From Rhodospirillales bacterium (GTDB lineage Bacteria > Pseudomonadota > Alphaproteobacteria > Rhodospirillales > Casp-alpha2), in assembly GCA_018664265.1 (NCBI GenBank), contig JABJOR010000491.1, positions 1-6,381 on the forward strand: DNA of 6,381 nt, read 5' to 3'. Of this stretch, positions 1-5,956 are shown one piece after another. Position 1 is the stretch's first letter; each line of letters begins with the position of its first letter. The position numbers and the translations under genes are program-made. The notes under the pieces are model-generated. The model searched no databases. It saw nothing but the letters and a program-made list of their open reading frames with translations, and was not told the origin of the DNA.

Positions 1-1
1 T

Positions 2-454
2 AATAGTCAATATACTGGTGCACAGACGACGGCTGCCCGCAGCGATGCAGGCTTTATGCAAATAGCCATGAAAAATGGTCAGCTTATGCTATCTTCAAAT
101 GCTGCAAAAGTTGCCACTGTTCATTTCACCAACGGTTCATCCCGGCTTGATGCTCAAGACCGCAAGGTTCTGAGACAGGTGATTGCCCTGCAAAAACAAA
201 ATGGCGGTGTGATCCAGATTATTGGCCATGCCAGCAGCCGGACACGGTCTATGGAACCCGTAACGCATAAGATGGTGAATTATAAAGTGTCCGTTGACCG
301 TGCAGATACCATTGCCAATGAAATGGTTCGTCTCGGTGCACAAAAAGGCAGCATTATGATTGGCGCTGTTTCCGATAGCCAACCACTGTATTATGAAGTC
401 ATGCCCACAGGTGAAGCCGGTAATCGTCGTGCTGAAATCTTTATCGGAAGTTGA
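2..454 (+). CDS. OmpA-family C-terminal domain protein (5' truncated by window edge)
   Basis: The frame is open from base 2 to the TGA at 452-454, so only the last 150 codons are present and the true start lies upstream; the ATG at 56 is internal. The visible C-terminal ~110 residues form an OmpA/MotB-like peptidoglycan-association domain. It shows a beta strand (ATVHFTNGSSRLD), a central IIGHASSRTRS segment, the helix NYKVSVDRAD with the conserved Asn and Arg of the family NxxLSxxRA motif, and the closing NRRAEIFI. Family members anchor the outer membrane or an envelope complex to the cell wall from the periplasm. The usual GHTD aspartate is replaced by Ser in GHASS, a variant I recall from other alphaproteobacterial OmpA-like proteins. 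The preceding ~35 residues look like a low-complexity linker. Which N-terminal module it belongs to (lipoprotein, porin, SPOR or tail) cannot be seen. It is followed by 137 bases before hom, so probably a separate transcription unit. Confidence 0.85.
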   Translation, partial: NSQYTGAQTTAARSDAGFMQIAMKNGQLMLSSNAAKVATVHFTNGSSRLDAQDRKVLRQVIALQKQNGGVIQIIGHASSRTRSMEPVTHKMVNYKVSVDRADTIANEMVRLGAQKGSIMIGAVSDSQPLYYEVMPTGEAGNRRAEIFIGS

Positions 455-511
455 TGCAAAGACAGAAGCCTCATAAATATCTTTTCCCTATTTCTACATT
501 CATGAACATCC

Positions 512-572
512 CGTTTGCCATAACCCCTGCCAGTAGGGTATTCGTTTCCTTCTGAAAATTTTGCCAAACGAA
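512..572 (+). promoter_or_regulatory. hom leader with competing inverted repeats
   Basis: In the 137-base gap before hom, TTCGTTT (541-547) is perfectly complementary to AAACGAA (566-572) with an 18-base loop. The same 3' arm can instead pair through CAAACG (565-570) with CGTTTG (512-517). The two pairings exclude each other, and the 3' arm ends 19 bases before the hom start codon. A weak -35/-10 pair is also possible here: TTGCCA at 515-520 and TATTCG at 539-544, 18 bases apart. The sequence shows the repeats. That they form an RNA switch or an operator controlling hom is only inference, and short AT-rich repeats of this size can arise by chance. Confidence 0.25.
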
Positions 573-591
573 CTGAGAATACGGACGAAAC

Positions 592-1890
592 ATGAGTGAA
601 CCGCTTAAAATTGCTATTGCTGGTCTTGGCACCGTTGGTGCGGGTCTAATTACATTGCTGAATGCCAATGCTGATGCCATCACTGCGCGTTGTGGCCGCG
701 AACTTCGCATCACAGCCGTTTCGGCTCGTGACCGCACCAAGGATCGTGGCATCGATCTCAGTGGACTTGAATGGTATGATGATGCAGCCAAGCTTGCGGT
801 TGAAGCCGATGCAGACATCATCGTGGAAATGATCGGTGGTTCTGAAGGGATCGCGCTTGATACTTGCATGAACGCACTCAAGGCTGGGCGTAGCGTTGTC
901 ACTGCCAACAAGGCGCTGGTCGCTCACCACGGCATGGAGATGGCCCGTATAGCGGAAGAAAACAACGTATCCGTGCTTTTCGAGGCGGCTGTTGCTGGTG
1001 GCATTCCCATCATTAAATCTTTGCGTGAAGGCCTTGCAGGTAACAGTGTCAGCCGTATTTCCGGTATCCTGAACGGTACCTCCAACTACATCATGACGCG
1101 CATGCGCAATGAAAGCCTGGACTTTGAAAGCGTCCTGAAGGATGCACAAGATCTGGGTTACGCCGAAGTCGACCCAAGCTTTGATATTGATGGTGTAGAC
1201 GCAGCACACAAGCTTTCGATCCTTGCCAGTCTGGCATTTGGTGCACAAATCAATTTTGATGATGTCTATATTGAAGGTATTCGCGAAGTATCACTGATGG
1301 ATGTTCAGTTTGCCGATGAACTCGGTTACCGCATCAAATTGCTGGGCATTGCCCAACGAACAGAAAACGGTATAGAGCAGCGCGTCCATCCCTGTATGGT
1401 TCCTGTAGCCAGCGCAATTGCCAACATTGAATACGCCATAAATGCTGTGGAAGTCGAATGTGACTTTGCATCAACCATTGTCCATGCAGGCCCCGGCGCT
1501 GGTGCCGGCCCAACAGCTTCTGCGGTCATGGCGGATATCATGGATATTGCCCGTGATAACATTGTTCCATTATTTGGCGTTCCTTGTGATAAACTGGATG
1601 CAATTCCAACGGTTCATATGGACGAACATCACGGGGAATATTATGTCAGGCTAATGGTTGTGGATCGTTCCGGTGTGTTTGCCGAAATAGCCACCATCTT
1701 GCAAAACCACGATGTATCCATGGAATCCGTTTTGCAGCGTGGTCGTGCACCAGGTGAGCCTGTTCCATTGGTCATGGTTCTGCATGAAACCCGTGAAGCC
1801 GATATGAAGGCTGCCATCAAGGAAATTTCTGCTCTGGACAGTGTGGATGGTGATCCTCATATGATCCGTATTGAATTGCTGCACGGCTGA
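592..1890 (+). CDS. hom: homoserine dehydrogenase
   Basis: This 432-residue enzyme reduces aspartate 4-semialdehyde to homoserine with NAD(P)H in the cytoplasm, the branch-point step toward threonine, methionine and isoleucine. The Rossmann nucleotide-binding motif GLGTVG is at residues 11-16 and TANKAL at 104-109. The catalytic domain signature ILNGTSNYI is at 159-167 and AEVDPSFDIDGVDAAHK at 191-207; by family comparison this contains the catalytic Glu192, the aspartates and Lys207. The GPGAGAGPTASAV segment is at 300-312. Residues ~350-428 form an ACT regulatory domain (YYVRLMVVDRSGVFAEIATIL), as in full-length monofunctional enzymes that are usually feedback-inhibited by threonine. No aspartokinase domain is fused. 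The ATG at 592 puts the NAD motif at the normal distance from the N-terminus; a weak GGA-type ribosome site lies about 6 bases upstream. It leads the hom-glpX-recJ cluster, with glpX beginning 45 bases downstream. Confidence 0.97.
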   Translation: MSEPLKIAIAGLGTVGAGLITLLNANADAITARCGRELRITAVSARDRTKDRGIDLSGLEWYDDAAKLAVEADADIIVEMIGGSEGIALDTCMNALKAGRSVVTANKALVAHHGMEMARIAEENNVSVLFEAAVAGGIPIIKSLREGLAGNSVSRISGILNGTSNYIMTRMRNESLDFESVLKDAQDLGYAEVDPSFDIDGVDAAHKLSILASLAFGAQINFDDVYIEGIREVSLMDVQFADELGYRIKLLGIAQRTENGIEQRVHPCMVPVASAIANIEYAINAVEVECDFASTIVHAGPGAGAGPTASAVMADIMDIARDNIVPLFGVPCDKLDAIPTVHMDEHHGEYYVRLMVVDRSGVFAEIATILQNHDVSMESVLQRGRAPGEPVPLVMVLHETREADMKAAIKEISALDSVDGDPHMIRIELLHG

Positions 1891-1935
1891 TTTCCTGTCA
1901 TCCTGTCGGTAACAAAAACAACATATGAGTAGACA

Positions 1936-2892
1936 ATGGACCGCTATCTTGCTTTAGAAGCCGTCAGAGTAACGGAATCAGCAGCACTCGCAGCCCACCG
2001 CCATATGGGGCAGGGCGATGAAGAGGCTGCGGATCGTGCCGCTGTCAATGCTATGCAATCTGCCCTCGATATGCTTGATTTCGATGGACGCATCTGTATC
2101 GGTGAAGGTCGGGAAGGTGACACCGAAGACCTTTATGTTGGTCAAAAAGTTGGATCAGGAAGCGGTATTACTTATGATGTTGCTCTGATGCCTCTTGAAG
2201 GCACCTCGATTATTGCCCGTGGCGGTTATAATGCCGTATCAGCCATGGCTCTGACTGCCTCTGGTGGATTGCTGGAAGTTCCGGCTCTCTACATGGAAAA
2301 AATTGCTATTGGTCCGGATTTGCCAAATGACATTATTGATATTGATGCGCCACCTGCTGATAACCTGAGCGCGCTTGCTGGTGCAAAAGGGCTAAAAGTG
2401 GATGACCTTGTTGTCTGTATGCTGGACCGCCCTCGCCATAACAACCTTATTTCTGCCGTGCGCGAGTCTGGTGCCAGAATTAAGTTAATTCTTGATGGCG
2501 ATGTCAGCGGTGTTATAGCCTCCGCACTGCCTGATGCAGGCGTTGATATTTTCATGGGCTCCGGACTGGCAGCACAAGGTGTTTTGGCCGCCGCTGCATT
2601 ACGCGCTTTGGGCGGACAGATGCAGGCTCGGCTGATTGTCCGCAATGATACAGATCGCAAGATTCTTGCCGCATCAAAACTGGAAAATCCCGATGAGCGA
2701 CTGACCGTTAGTGACATGGTCAAAAGCGACGTAACATTTGCCGCAACTGGGATTACCACAGGCCCTATTCTCGAAGGCATCAATCGTAGTGTTGAGGGCG
2801 CCGTAACCCATTCCATGGTTTTGCGTTCGCACTCACAAACCCGGCGGTTTATTCAATCGTGTCACAAAGCTGATACTATCCTGTCAGAATGA
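1936..2892 (+). CDS. glpX: GlpX-family class II fructose-1,6-bisphosphatase, probably lacking metal site 2
   Basis: The 318-residue product aligns from its first residue with E. coli GlpX, the metal-dependent phosphatase of gluconeogenesis (fructose 1,6-bisphosphate to fructose 6-phosphate, cytoplasm). Shared features are RVTESAALA (11-19), Asp33, GEG with Glu57, PLEGT (86-90) with Glu88 and Thr90, Tyr119, RPRH (165-168), DGD (187-189) and ATGITTG (270-276). Three acidic active-site residues are changed: Asp61 is Gly, Asp85 is Met (codon 2188-2190), and the residue matching Glu213 is Gln214 (codon 2575-2577). The neighbouring Glu59 is Arg, and a substrate-site Gly is Leu211. From memory of the E. 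coli structure, Asp85 and Glu213 bind the second metal, so normal activity is doubtful. The reading frame is intact, with no frameshift or internal stop, which argues against a simple pseudogene. The ATG at 1936 matches the family N-terminus exactly. The stop overlaps the recJ start (ATGA), indicating one transcript. Family assignment is secure; phosphatase activity is not. Confidence 0.9.
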   Translation: MDRYLALEAVRVTESAALAAHRHMGQGDEEAADRAAVNAMQSALDMLDFDGRICIGEGREGDTEDLYVGQKVGSGSGITYDVALMPLEGTSIIARGGYNAVSAMALTASGGLLEVPALYMEKIAIGPDLPNDIIDIDAPPADNLSALAGAKGLKVDDLVVCMLDRPRHNNLISAVRESGARIKLILDGDVSGVIASALPDAGVDIFMGSGLAAQGVLAAAALRALGGQMQARLIVRNDTDRKILAASKLENPDERLTVSDMVKSDVTFAATGITTGPILEGINRSVEGAVTHSMVLRSHSQTRRFIQSCHKADTILSE

Positions 2893-4706
2893 GCACTCGA
2901 GACACATCACCACCAAACAAAAATAATGAGGAAGCCTTCCTCGACGTCAAGTCTTCAGCTGGAGGTCGCAAATGGATATTGCGTGAAGGCGACGAACGAA
3001 CAGCTCTGGCTATTTCTCAACGCCTTCAGTTACCGGAAATTGTTGGGCGCACCATGGCTGCGCGTAACATATCTTTGGAAGCCGCTGAACATTTTCTCAA
3101 TCCAACTTTGCGCGAGGCCATGCCGGACCCAAGCAGCTTTCTTGATATGGATAAAGCCGCCAGACGCATTGCAGATGCCATCCTCGCGGATGAAAAAATT
3201 GCCGTCTTTGGTGATTATGATGTAGACGGAGCCACGTCTTCGGCATTGATGCTGCGTTATCTGAAATCTGCCGGATGTACAAAGGCCGGATATTACATTC
3301 CGGATCGCCTGAAAGAAGGTTACGGCCCAAATACAGACGCATTGCTAAAATTACACAACGAAGGAACGTCTCTCGTTATCACAGTTGATTGCGGCACCAC
3401 ATCCTTTGAGCCATTACAGGCTGCCTCGGATGCAGGCCTTGAACTGATTGTCATTGATCACCACGCTGCTGAAGTTTCACTGCCAAAAGCGGTAGCTGTT
3501 GTAAATCCCAAGCGACTTGATGAAAAATCAGATCAGCTCACCCAACTCGCCGCTGTAGGGCTTTCCTTTTTAGTGTGTGTGGCCCTGAACAGGGTGCTGC
3601 GCGACGATGGCTGGTTCAGTAATGAGCGTCGTGAGCCAAACTTGAAGAACCTGCTCGATATAGTGGCTCTTGGCACAGTCTGTGATGTGGTTCCCCTGAC
3701 AGGCATAAATAGAGCCTTTGTTCATCAGGGCCTGAAGGTTATGGGACAGAGACTTAACCCCGGTATCAATGCACTGGGTGATGTGGCCGGGGTGGATGAA
3801 GCGCCAGGAACCTACCATGCAGGCTTTGTTTTCGGCCCCCGCGTCAATGCCGGAGGCAGGGTGGGAAAATCCGACCTTGGGGTGCGCCTGCTATCAACCA
3901 GTGATCCTGCAGTTGCCAGAGAAATTGCCGAACATCTGAATGAATTAAACCGGGAACGCCAAACTCTGGAAGCTGATATCCTTAGCGCAGCCATTGAGCA
4001 GGTTGAAAACACGGATCATGCCAGTGCGGCGTGCATCATTGCCAGCGGGGAGGGGTGGCATCCAGGTGTTATAGGCATTGTAGCAAGCCGCCTGAAGGAA
4101 CGTTACAATCGCCCGGCCTGTGTTATTGGCCTGAATAATGAAGGCACAGGAACAGGAAGTGGGCGTTCTTTCACAGGTGTCGATCTTGGTGAAGCCGTCA
4201 TCGCCGCCCGGCAAAGCGGCCATTTGACCAAGGGTGGCGGCCATACAATGGCGGCCGGGTTCAGTCTGGAAACCAAAAACTTACAAGACTTTACGGCCTT
4301 TATGGAAGAACGCATCAGTGCCCAGATTGCAGAAAAAAGTATTGAGCCAACTATGATAATTGACGGCGCCGTTACCACTGGTGGTGCAAACATGGAATTG
4401 CTGAACGCTTTGGAACAGGTTGCCCCTTACGGTGCAGGCAATGCCGAGCCACGCTTTGCCATTGCCAATGCCAGGCTGGGCTTTGTAAAAGTTGTGGGGA
4501 CTGATCACGTTAAATGTTCAATTGATGATGGTTCCGGCAGCCGCCTGGATGCTATTGCTTTTCGCTGCGTGGAAACCGGATTGGGCCACGCACTGTTAAA
4601 CCATAATGATGCCCCGCTTCATATCGCAGGTAAACTGCGCACCAATACATGGCAAGGGCGCACCAGTGTTCAGATGATCATCGATGATGTGGCACAGGTA
4701 TGGTGA
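2889..4706 (+). CDS. recJ: single-stranded-DNA-specific exonuclease RecJ
   Basis: This 605-residue protein is a 5'-3' single-strand DNA exonuclease of recombinational and mismatch repair (RecF pathway), acting on the nucleoid. DHH-phosphoesterase motifs appear in order: FGDYDVDGATSS (107-118), TVDCGT (165-170), VIDHHAAE (188-195) and LGTVCDVVPL (261-270). GPRVNAGGRVG follows at 316-326. The DHHA1 domain has GEGWHPGVIGIVASRL (387-402) and GGGHTMAAGF (449-458). Residues ~485-605 form the C-terminal OB fold, including APYGAGNAEPRF. All expected metal-binding aspartates and histidines are present and the length is normal, so it should be active. The ATG at 2889 overlaps the glpX stop in an ATGA, which suggests translational coupling. 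The first ~17 residues are polar and poorly conserved, but the family-like segment begins soon after (FLDVKSSAGGRKWILR), so this start fits. It is the last gene of the cluster. Confidence 0.97.
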   Translation: MSTRDTSPPNKNNEEAFLDVKSSAGGRKWILREGDERTALAISQRLQLPEIVGRTMAARNISLEAAEHFLNPTLREAMPDPSSFLDMDKAARRIADAILADEKIAVFGDYDVDGATSSALMLRYLKSAGCTKAGYYIPDRLKEGYGPNTDALLKLHNEGTSLVITVDCGTTSFEPLQAASDAGLELIVIDHHAAEVSLPKAVAVVNPKRLDEKSDQLTQLAAVGLSFLVCVALNRVLRDDGWFSNERREPNLKNLLDIVALGTVCDVVPLTGINRAFVHQGLKVMGQRLNPGINALGDVAGVDEAPGTYHAGFVFGPRVNAGGRVGKSDLGVRLLSTSDPAVAREIAEHLNELNRERQTLEADILSAAIEQVENTDHASAACIIASGEGWHPGVIGIVASRLKERYNRPACVIGLNNEGTGTGSGRSFTGVDLGEAVIAARQSGHLTKGGGHTMAAGFSLETKNLQDFTAFMEERISAQIAEKSIEPTMIIDGAVTTGGANMELLNALEQVAPYGAGNAEPRFAIANARLGFVKVVGTDHVKCSIDDGSGSRLDAIAFRCVETGLGHALLNHNDAPLHIAGKLRTNTWQGRTSVQMIIDDVAQVW

Positions 4707-4724
4707 AAAATATTGCTTGATGCA

Positions 4725-4767
4725 ATTCCCCCTACGTTTTGGCTTCTCTATTTTGCTAGAGGGGAAT
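4725..4767. terminator. possible hairpin after recJ (weak terminator candidate)
   Basis: ATTCCCC (4725-4731) pairs perfectly with GGGGAAT (4761-4767). Inside it, CTCTA (4746-4750) and TAGAG (4757-4761) can form an alternative short stem, extendable with G-U pairs to 43-50/57-64 of the same hundred. The position, 18 bases past the recJ stop, is right for ending the hom-glpX-recJ transcript. No T-run follows on the plus strand (the next bases are CAGTAAAAAACC), so it is not a canonical intrinsic terminator. Confidence 0.3.
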
Positions 4768-4874
4768 CAGTAAAAAACCTATGATTACAGGGTGATTCTA
4801 TTTTTCAGCTATCCTTATAGATTAAGCTAATTTAAACCAAAAAATTCTAGTCTTACTTAATTCTTTTTTTGTGC

Positions 4875-4880
4875 AGAGGA
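4875..4880 (+). promoter_or_regulatory. ribosome binding site deciding the methyltransferase start
   Basis: AGAGGA lies 5 bases before the ATG at 4886 and is the best Shine-Dalgarno match in the neighbourhood. It favours that ATG over the in-frame GTG at 4871, which is preceded only by a T-run and whose use would place this site inside the coding region. Confidence 0.7.
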
Positions 4881-4885
4881 AAGTC

Positions 4886-5647
4886 ATGAGTAAAATTGAA
4901 AAACCACATGTTGGCAGATTTTGGTTCGATACAGGCCATAAAAGCGACTTGGAAATATTCGATGGCGTTATCCATATTTTAAAAAGCATGTTTGGAAAAT
5001 ATATTTTTGCCTCTGATAATCTCATTACAATAACTAGAAATCTTGGCTTCCTTGATGATGAGTTTTTTCTCAAAGCCATCGAAAACAATATGGACGAAGG
5101 ATTAGAATATACAATTATTTGGCGCACCCATATTGTTTGCTGGGTTGCTAAAAGTTGCCTGCCTTTGCCAGGAGCATTTGTTGAATGTGGTGTCTACAAA
5201 GGAAACACATCAGGTATAATAACAGATTATGTTCTATGTGGTGCGAACAAGCCATTTTATCTATATGACTTGTTTGAAACTTCCGATACGGAAGGAACGG
5301 GACATGATCTGCCGGGGCTTGTTGAAGGATTAAAAGAACAAGTCATTGAAAAATTTTCTGCTTATAAAAACACTCACGTAATCGCAGGACATGTTCCTGA
5401 ATCATTACAAGACAACCATCCGGATCAAGTTTCTTTTTTGCATCTGGATATGAATAACGGTGATGCAGAATTGAGCGCTCTTGATTTCTTCTGGGACAAA
5501 ATGTGCCCTGGCGGAATGGTTCTTTTTGATGATTATGGATGGATGGCTTATGAGGAGATAAAACTTAAAGTCGATGTCTTCTTTTCTGAACGAGGTATTT
5601 CTGTAGCCGAATTGCCAACAGGTCAGGGTCTGGTAATTAAACGATAA
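4886..5647 (+). CDS. TylF/macrocin-O-methyltransferase-like SAM-dependent methyltransferase
   Basis: The 253-residue product resembles class I SAM-dependent methyltransferases of the TylF/MycF group, which methylate sugar hydroxyls in a metal-dependent way in macrolide or surface-polysaccharide pathways. The SAM-binding motif is FVECGVYKGNTSG (98-110), followed by the second-strand acidic motif LYDLFETSD (126-134). Next come FLHLDMNNGD (184-193) and PGGMVLFDDYGW (208-219), with the aspartates that bind metal in the family, then the typical closing LPTGQGLVIK (243-252). The first ~80 residues are less conserved and match nothing I recognise. There is no signal peptide or membrane segment, so it should be cytoplasmic. 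Its GC content is about 38%, against about 50% for hom and about 58% for dgt, and it stands alone with AT-rich flanks and no sugar or glycosyltransferase genes nearby. This suggests horizontal acquisition or an orphan accessory gene. The substrate cannot be inferred; another small-molecule O-methyltransferase role is possible. Confidence 0.82.
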   Translation: MSKIEKPHVGRFWFDTGHKSDLEIFDGVIHILKSMFGKYIFASDNLITITRNLGFLDDEFFLKAIENNMDEGLEYTIIWRTHIVCWVAKSCLPLPGAFVECGVYKGNTSGIITDYVLCGANKPFYLYDLFETSDTEGTGHDLPGLVEGLKEQVIEKFSAYKNTHVIAGHVPESLQDNHPDQVSFLHLDMNNGDAELSALDFFWDKMCPGGMVLFDDYGWMAYEEIKLKVDVFFSERGISVAELPTGQGLVIKR

Positions 5648-5661
5648 CTTTTAATATCGTT
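5640..5661. terminator. inverted repeat at the methyltransferase stop codon
   Basis: AACGATA (5640-5646) and TATCGTT (5655-5661) form a perfect 7-bp stem with an 8-base loop that includes part of the stop codon. It lies between the plus-strand methyltransferase and the minus-strand micro-ORF (ending at 5696), so it could terminate either convergent transcript. The stem is AT-rich and no long T-run follows on either strand, so the call is tentative. Confidence 0.3.
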
Positions 5662-5695
5662 ATTCTCCGGGTGTTTAATGACTTCGTATATCAGA

Positions 5696-5785
5696 TCAAT
5701 AAATCTGCTGCGTCATCAAAATTGCAGCAGAAACGAGAACAGCCCCCGTTAGGAAAATTGATAATCCAATAATTACCGGCTTCAT
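5696..5785 (-). CDS. small hydrophobic single-span peptide (29 aa)
   Basis: An ATG at 5785 on the minus strand opens 29 codons ending in TGA (5696-5698). GAAAGG (5798-5793) lies 7 bases upstream, a well-spaced ribosome binding site. The peptide begins MKPVIIGLSI and ends LMTQQIY. Residues 4-24 are almost entirely hydrophobic or small (I, L, V, F, A, G), giving one likely membrane span. The basic N-terminus at Lys2 suggests N-in topology, with a short polar, aromatic-ended tail. A -10-like GATAAT lies 45-50 bases upstream of the start codon. I do not recognise a family. Candidates by shape only are a small subunit of a membrane complex or an Ibs-like type I toxin. It is too short for ordinary gene finders and could be a chance ORF; conservation in relatives would decide. 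Confidence 0.45.
   Translation of the reverse strand: MKPVIIGLSIFLTGAVLVSAAILMTQQIY
5704..5731. repeat. 8-bp perfect inverted repeat inside the micro-ORF
   Basis: TCTGCTGC (5704-5711) and GCAGCAGA (5724-5731) are perfectly complementary with a 12-base loop. On the minus strand the hairpin covers the last third of the micro-ORF and is followed by TTTATTGATC. It might serve as a weak terminator or as RNA structure limiting translation. It may also simply reflect the Ala-Ala and Gln-Gln codons (GCTGCA, CAGCAG). Confidence 0.4.
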
Positions 5786-5830
5786 TTTGTAGCCTTTCAA
5801 TTCATCAAGTTCGAATAAAAACAAGCACCT

Positions 5831-5845
5831 ATTATCTGATATACT
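5831..5845. promoter_or_regulatory. possible divergent promoter pair for the micro-ORF (-) and dgt (+)
   Basis: On the plus strand, TGATATACT (5837-5845) matches an extended -10 (TGn before TATACT, five of six consensus bases) and would start RNA about 100 bases before dgt. On the minus strand, GATAAT (5836-5831) matches five of six -10 bases and would give a leader of about 40 bases before the micro-ORF. No good -35 is present at 16-18 bases for either, so both calls rest on single hexamers in AT-rich DNA. Confidence 0.25.
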
Positions 5846-5956
5846 GATTGAGAATTAATTAATGAAATCGTGCGCTGCTCTAATTTAAAGTTTAATCCCT
5901 CCAAACTTGATAACCGCGTTATTGCACCACAGCAGATGTGCGAGTAGGTTCAACAC

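Larger units (their letters stand above)
5648..5956. other. 309-base AT-rich gap between methyltransferase and dgt
   Basis: GC is about 36%. It contains a 29-codon minus-strand ORF (5696-5785), an 8-bp inverted repeat inside that ORF (5704-5731), and two opposed -10-like hexamers (5831-5845). From about 5850 to 5941 I see only an AT-rich probable dgt leader with no convincing hairpin and no ORF longer than 8 codons. I recognise no tRNA, insertion sequence or attachment site. The erpA gene that I recall lying next to dgt in many alphaproteobacteria is not here. Confidence 0.7.

Noticed and set aside
502..555. 17-codon ORF upstream of hom as a threonine attenuation leader peptide
   Set aside because: It has only one Thr and two Ile codons, no ribosome binding site, and no downstream U-run terminator, so it does not resemble a thrL-type leader.
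646..1248. 200-codon minus-strand ORF inside hom
   Set aside because: It is wholly antisense to a clearly recognised enzyme, shows no family motifs, and is a by-product of the codon pattern of hom.
2188..2190. GlpX Met85 as a sequencing or frameshift artefact
   Set aside because: The frame is conserved directly on both sides (YDVAL before, PLEGT after). Changing an Asp codon to ATG needs several base changes, and independent changes at positions 61 and 214 point the same way.
2289..2816. 175-codon minus-strand ORF inside glpX
   Set aside because: It is antisense to a gene with family-wide conservation, rich in Ser/Ala/Arg, and has no recognisable domain.
4871..4885. GTG at 4871 as the methyltransferase start
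   Set aside because: It is preceded by a T-run with no ribosome site, while AGAGGA at 4875-4880 serves the ATG at 4886.
4822..5127. 101-codon minus-strand ORF over the methyltransferase 5' end
   Set aside because: It overlaps conserved coding sequence on the other strand, has no domain signature, and is the kind of open frame expected by chance in AT-rich DNA.
5862..5888. 8-codon plus-strand ORF in the dgt leader
   Set aside because: It has no ribosome binding site and is too short to support as coding; nothing suggests a leader function.
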